Shown here: positions 5,647 to 8,450 of the stretch, one piece after another
Position numbering within the stretch: the stretch's first letter is position 1
Layout of the letters: each line of letters begins with the position of its first letter
Assembly: GCA_007280145.1 (NCBI GenBank)
Contig: QYPU01000070.1
Span: forward strand, 1-8,450
Direction: 5' to 3'
Length of the DNA stretch: 8,450 nt
DNA from: Dehalococcoidia bacterium
GTDB taxonomy: Bacteria > Chloroflexota > Dehalococcoidia > GIF9 > UBA5629
Translations under genes and position numbers: made by a program
Notes under the pieces: model-generated
The model's input: only the letters and a program-made list of their open reading frames with translations
Database searches by the model: none
Told to the model about the DNA's origin: nothing

Positions 5647-6715
5647 GGTGAGGTTGCCTTGCCAGGTAGCCGACGTAACCGATGAATTTCTCGCGTGGCA
5701 CAGCGATGGATTTGACTCGACTAGCCTGTCGCCGTCCCCAGGTTATCCAACTACGAGCCCAGAACCACCAGAGAACAGCCACTATGGCCGTTCCCATGAG
5801 TCCCAGGACAGCAAAATAGCCCCAGTGCCACTTCAGTTCTGGCATATACTCGAAGTTCATTCCGTATATACCGGCTATTAGAGTAATGGGCATGAAGATA
5901 GCAGCTACAATGGACAAGATTCTCATTGTCTCATTCTGCCGGTTTGCTACAGATGACATATATGTGGCAAGGGCATTGTCAGCTCTATCTCGAATGAGCT
6001 GGTTCAAGTCTTCTATCCGCATTAAATGGTCGTAAACGTCCCGGTAGAATATCTGTGCCTCCGCTTTTATCAATGGGAACTCGCCCCGGCTGAGGCGGTT
6101 CAGGATATCCCGCTGGGGAGAAATACCCCGATGTATTCGCAGCATGGAACGCTTGAGCTTTAGAATAGCTTCCAGGGTTGCCTGCTGAGGATTACGAATT
6201 GACTCCTCTTCAATATCATCAGTGAGCTCACTCATTCTATCTACTATAGGTAAAACATTGTCAATTAATGCATCGACCACGGCATGGAGCAGAAAGTCTG
6301 CCCCATACCTCATAGGACGGCCATCACCTTCTACGAGCTGTCTCACAGCTTCAACGCTGTAAAGAGGTAAATGATGGATGCTCACCACGAAATGGGAACC
6401 AAGGAAGACTGCCAATTGAGTTGTCTCCACTATGTCTGACTCCGATAGATGGTTGATACCATTAAACAAAATAAAGATATAGTCACCGAAATCGTCAATC
6501 TTAGAAGAATGAGTCACTGGGCTAACAGCGTCCTCGACGGCAAGATGGTGGAAGTGGAAGCCTTGTTCCATGAGCTTGCCATCTCCTTCCTTGGGCTCGT
6601 CGATGTCCACCCAAAGCAAACCACGCCTGGATTCAAAAACAGCTCTAGTGTCCTCCTCGTTTAGATCATACCTGAGGTCACCCTCTGGGCTTAAGTAGTA
6701 CGCCTTAAACGACAT
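5633..6715 (-). CDS. corA: CorA family magnesium/cobalt transporter
   Basis: This 360-residue inner-membrane protein is of the CorA/MIT family, which forms pentameric Mg2+ (and Co2+, Ni2+) channels. It has a large cytoplasmic N-terminal domain rich in charged helices (about 1-255), then two C-terminal membrane helices. The first (about 264-284) ends in the signature YGMN, with GMN at 285-287 forming the selectivity mouth, followed by F-x-x-MPEL. The second covers about 300-318. The start ATG at 6715 has an excellent ribosome binding site 5 nt upstream. The tail after helix 2 is about 40 residues, longer than the short basic end of typical CorA proteins. It is a single gene, convergent with tspO. 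The upstream region shows no promoter I would call with confidence, and no Mg2+-sensing leader is evident. Confidence 0.95.
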   Translation of the reverse strand: MSFKAYYLSPEGDLRYDLNEEDTRAVFESRRGLLWVDIDEPKEGDGKLMEQGFHFHHLAVEDAVSPVTHSSKIDDFGDYIFILFNGINHLSESDIVETTQLAVFLGSHFVVSIHHLPLYSVEAVRQLVEGDGRPMRYGADFLLHAVVDALIDNVLPIVDRMSELTDDIEEESIRNPQQATLEAILKLKRSMLRIHRGISPQRDILNRLSRGEFPLIKAEAQIFYRDVYDHLMRIEDLNQLIRDRADNALATYMSSVANRQNETMRILSIVAAIFMPITLIAGIYGMNFEYMPELKWHWGYFAVLGLMGTAIVAVLWWFWARSWITWGRRQASRVKSIAVPREKFIGYVGYLARQPHQKRE

Positions 6716-6720
6716 CGTGT

Positions 6721-6730
6721 ACCTCCTCAG
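6721..6730 (-). promoter_or_regulatory. strong Shine-Dalgarno site of corA
   Basis: On the minus strand CTGAGGAGGT lies 5 nt before the corA ATG (6715-6713). It matches the anti-Shine-Dalgarno sequence and fixes the start. Confidence 0.85.
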
Positions 6731-6929
6731 TCAATCATTTGAGCATAACTCAATTCTAACACTTTAAAGAGATCTTATCTCGGCCCAAGAATATTATCGA
6801 GTACGTAGGCTACGGAATCTATGTTGATAGAAAATAAAAGAGGTGTCATTATTTGCAGTTTTGAAATTCCATCGGATTGATTGGATAGCGCATTGCAAGG
6901 CTTTGTACATCCATCAATTAAGACTACGA

Positions 6930-6959
6930 TTGGTACACCCAAATTGCCTAGCTTATATT
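6930..6959 (+). promoter_or_regulatory. candidate promoter for the MscS-type channel gene
   Basis: TTGGTA (6930-6935, 4 of 6 to the -35 consensus) and TATATT (6954-6959, 5 of 6 to the -10 consensus) are 18 nt apart. The predicted leader before ATG 7057 is about 90 nt. The AT-rich region offers other -10-like sequences, so this is only a moderate candidate. Confidence 0.3.
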
Positions 6960-7056
6960 CATGACATTGTGGAGGAAGCTGATTCAGTTTACGATATTTT
7001 ATTTGTTGTCTACTTGAAGTATAATGAGCTGACAATGCTGTTGAGGCATATATGAC

Positions 7057-8022
7057 ATGGTGATTAGCTGGTCAATAATATTGAACTGGTTTGGGGAGTA
7101 TGGATGGAGGATTCTACTACTCATTGCTATCTACGTGGCGCTATACTTTGTGATACGCCGATTTATACCTCTTGCAGTAGGGAAAGCCGTGAAACGCACA
7201 ATGAAGAACAAGCCCAAAGCCTTAATAAAGAAGAGAACAAACACATTAAGCTCAGTATTTATTCAGACTGGAATGATAGGTACTGGCATAATTGTTCTTT
7301 TTACTATCTTGGCACAATTGGGCATAAATGTGGGTCCTGCTTTGGCTGGGCTTGGTGTTGCCGGTATCGCTGTTGGCTTTGGTGCACAAAGCTTAATTAA
7401 GGACATACTCAATGGTTTTCTAATCCTGTTGGAAAATCAATATGGTATAGATGATGTAGTCAAAGTCGCTGGGGTCATTGGTTTGGTTGAGGAAGTAGGT
7501 CTGAGAAGAACAGTTCTAAGGGACCTTGATGGCATACTTCATAGCATCCCCAATGGTGAAATTGGGGTTGCTAGCAACTATACGAGAGAATGGTCACGGA
7601 TAAACATGAATATCTCTGTAGGCTATGGTGAAGACCTGAGGCATGTCATACAAGTTATCAACAGGGTAGGCAAGGGATTAACCGCAGACCCCGAGTGGAC
7701 GTCACGGATTATTAAAGCACCAGAGGTACTCAGAGTTGATGCCTTTGACGATTCTGGTATTGCGATAAAGATACTCGGTCAAACTCAGGCAGGTGAACAA
7801 TGGAATGTGTTGGGAGAGTTCCGTCTCAGATTGAAGGAAGTCTTCGATAAGGAGGGCATTGAAATTCCCTGGCCGCACACCAAAGTTTTCTTCGGCAATG
7901 CCCCTGGCGAAATCAGCAGCAAGGCGCATATCGAGCAAAAGCCACCATCTCCGCCACCAAGCAAGCGCAAAAGGCCTGCAATATTGGCACCAGAAGATGA
8001 AGGGGAGGGTGAAGGCGGATAA
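7057..8022 (+). CDS. mscS: MscS family small-conductance mechanosensitive ion channel
   Basis: This 321-residue inner-membrane protein has the compact three-helix MscS plan: TM1 about 17-33, TM2 about 67-88, and pore helix TM3 from about 93 with a Gly/Ala-rich face (GLGVAGIAVGFGAQ, 98-111) leading into SLIKDILNGF (112-121). The beta domain follows, with GIDDVVKVAGVIGLVEEVGLR and IPNGEI, then the alpha/beta cytoplasmic cage. Family members open under membrane tension and release solutes during osmotic downshock. The last 35-40 residues form a low-complexity Pro/Lys then Glu/Gly tail (PPSPPPSKRKRP, EDEGEGEGG) beyond the usual end, probably disordered. The ATG at 7057 is preceded by GAGG with 10 nt spacing. 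It converges on holA with only 9 nt between stop codons and no visible hairpin terminator. The symbol is family-level; it could be a YkuT- or YnaI-like paralogue. Confidence 0.93.
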   Translation: MVISWSIILNWFGEYGWRILLLIAIYVALYFVIRRFIPLAVGKAVKRTMKNKPKALIKKRTNTLSSVFIQTGMIGTGIIVLFTILAQLGINVGPALAGLGVAGIAVGFGAQSLIKDILNGFLILLENQYGIDDVVKVAGVIGLVEEVGLRRTVLRDLDGILHSIPNGEIGVASNYTREWSRINMNISVGYGEDLRHVIQVINRVGKGLTADPEWTSRIIKAPEVLRVDAFDDSGIAIKILGQTQAGEQWNVLGEFRLRLKEVFDKEGIEIPWPHTKVFFGNAPGEISSKAHIEQKPPSPPPSKRKRPAILAPEDEGEGEGG

Positions 8023-8031
8023 GATATATGC

Positions 8032-8450
8032 TCAACTCTCGCATAAATCGATAACTAGAAGGTCAAGTGCCAGGTCACTATCATACTTCCCCGTTTTTAT
8101 GGCGATATCAGCTTCCAAAATCTGGTGATACGCTCTCTTTATACGCTCCGGTGTATATGCCTTAGCTTGCTTTAATGCTTTGTCCAAAACATAGTCTGAA
8201 GCTAGCCCCAATCTATTTTGAATTTCCGAGCGGGACAATTTCTGATTACTTAGCTCTTTAGCCCTGACTATCAAACGGAGTTGTCGAGTAATCATGACCA
8301 GGAGATAAGACGGGGCTGCTCCGCCCTGAAGTAACTGATGGAGCAACCGCTGAGCTACCTTTACCCTACCTTCAAGAATAGCATCTACCAAGGCAAAAAT
8401 GTTGGCTTCTCGGGCATAGCTTGTAAGTTGCCTGACGTCGTCATCAGTGA
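8032..8450 (-). CDS. holA: DNA polymerase III delta subunit, C-terminal part (runs off right edge)
   Basis: The frame is open from the right edge to a TGA stop at 8034-8032, giving 138 visible residues; the start lies outside the window. The visible part begins TDDDVRQLTSYAREANIFALVDAILEG and continues with a helical region (LLHQLLQGGAAPSYLLVMI, then RQLRLIVRAKEL). This fits the C-terminal domain of HolA, the clamp-loader delta subunit that opens the beta sliding clamp during replication. In HolA the run from E-D-V through NIF-x-LVDA marks the linker into the collar domain, and the protein ends with a short helix, here ALDLLVIDLCES. Nothing suggests a truncated C terminus. The TGA stop shows that TGA terminates translation in this genome. 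Confidence 0.9.
   Translation of the reverse strand, partial: TDDDVRQLTSYAREANIFALVDAILEGRVKVAQRLLHQLLQGGAAPSYLLVMITRQLRLIVRAKELSNQKLSRSEIQNRLGLASDYVLDKALKQAKAYTPERIKRAYHQILEADIAIKTGKYDSDLALDLLVIDLCES

Larger units (their letters stand above)
6716..7056. other. divergent intergenic region between corA and the MscS-type channel gene
   Basis: These 341 nt separate two divergent genes and should hold both promoters. The corA ribosome binding site lies at one end and a GAGG (7043-7046) ahead of the channel gene at the other. Frames of 70 to 86 codons exist on both strands, but they overlap each other, start at GTG- or TTG-type codons or lack ribosome binding sites, and show no recognisable protein pattern. 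I do not call a gene here. Confidence 0.5.

Noticed and set aside
6775..7055. Overlapping 70- and 86-codon frames on opposite strands
   Set aside because: They overlap each other in an AT-rich promoter region, use weak starts, and show no domain pattern.

Overview
The window looks like the chromosome of an uncultured, probably anaerobic bacterium using the standard code. Shine-Dalgarno sites are strong (GGGAGGTGAT before glgC, CTGAGGAGGT before corA) and base composition is moderate. Recognisable genes are a bacterial GlgC, a GH57 branching-enzyme-type protein, TspO, CorA, an MscS-type channel and the DNA polymerase III delta subunit. The glgC-GH57 pairing, a desulforedoxin-like remnant and a large Vps62-like lipoprotein with Ig repeats would suit an uncultured Chloroflexota (Dehalococcoidia-like) genome. 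That placement is inference from memory and has not been tested by a search.

Layout. Positions 1-1991 (minus strand) are a two-gene glycogen/alpha-glucan unit: glgC makes ADP-glucose, and a GH57 alpha-glucan branching enzyme starts 3 nt after the glgC stop and runs off the left edge. A good sigma70-like promoter and a strong ribosome binding site precede glgC. Positions 1992-2206 are a divergent intergenic region with a 12-bp perfect palindrome and a TATAAT box placed so that the plus-strand transcript would be almost leaderless.

Positions 2207-4564 (plus) encode what reads as one large exported lipoprotein: lipobox signal peptide, Vps62-like domain, a beta-rich linker domain, and three tandem Big_1-type Ig-like repeats. 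The frame is interrupted once by a TGA at 2657-2659, inside the Vps62-like core and where a Trp is expected. The pieces before and after the stop are in the same frame. Just downstream (4571-4675) is a start-less remnant of a desulforedoxin-type rubredoxin-like domain. tspO follows at 4816-5301 (plus).

Positions 5302-5632 hold no gene I can support, apart from a possible weak terminator. corA is on the minus strand (5633-6715) with a strong ribosome binding site. Positions 6716-7056 again hold no supported gene, only a candidate promoter for the MscS-type channel gene at 7057-8022 (plus). The right edge carries the C-terminal part of holA on the minus strand, converging on the channel gene with 9 nt between the stops.

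Apart from the glycogen pair, the genes are single units on alternating strands: envelope and transport functions (surface lipoprotein, TspO, CorA, MscS) beside one housekeeping replication gene. I see no mobile element, CRISPR array, tRNA or rRNA, and no convincing multi-gene novel system. The most unusual object is the interrupted Vps62/Ig lipoprotein gene.
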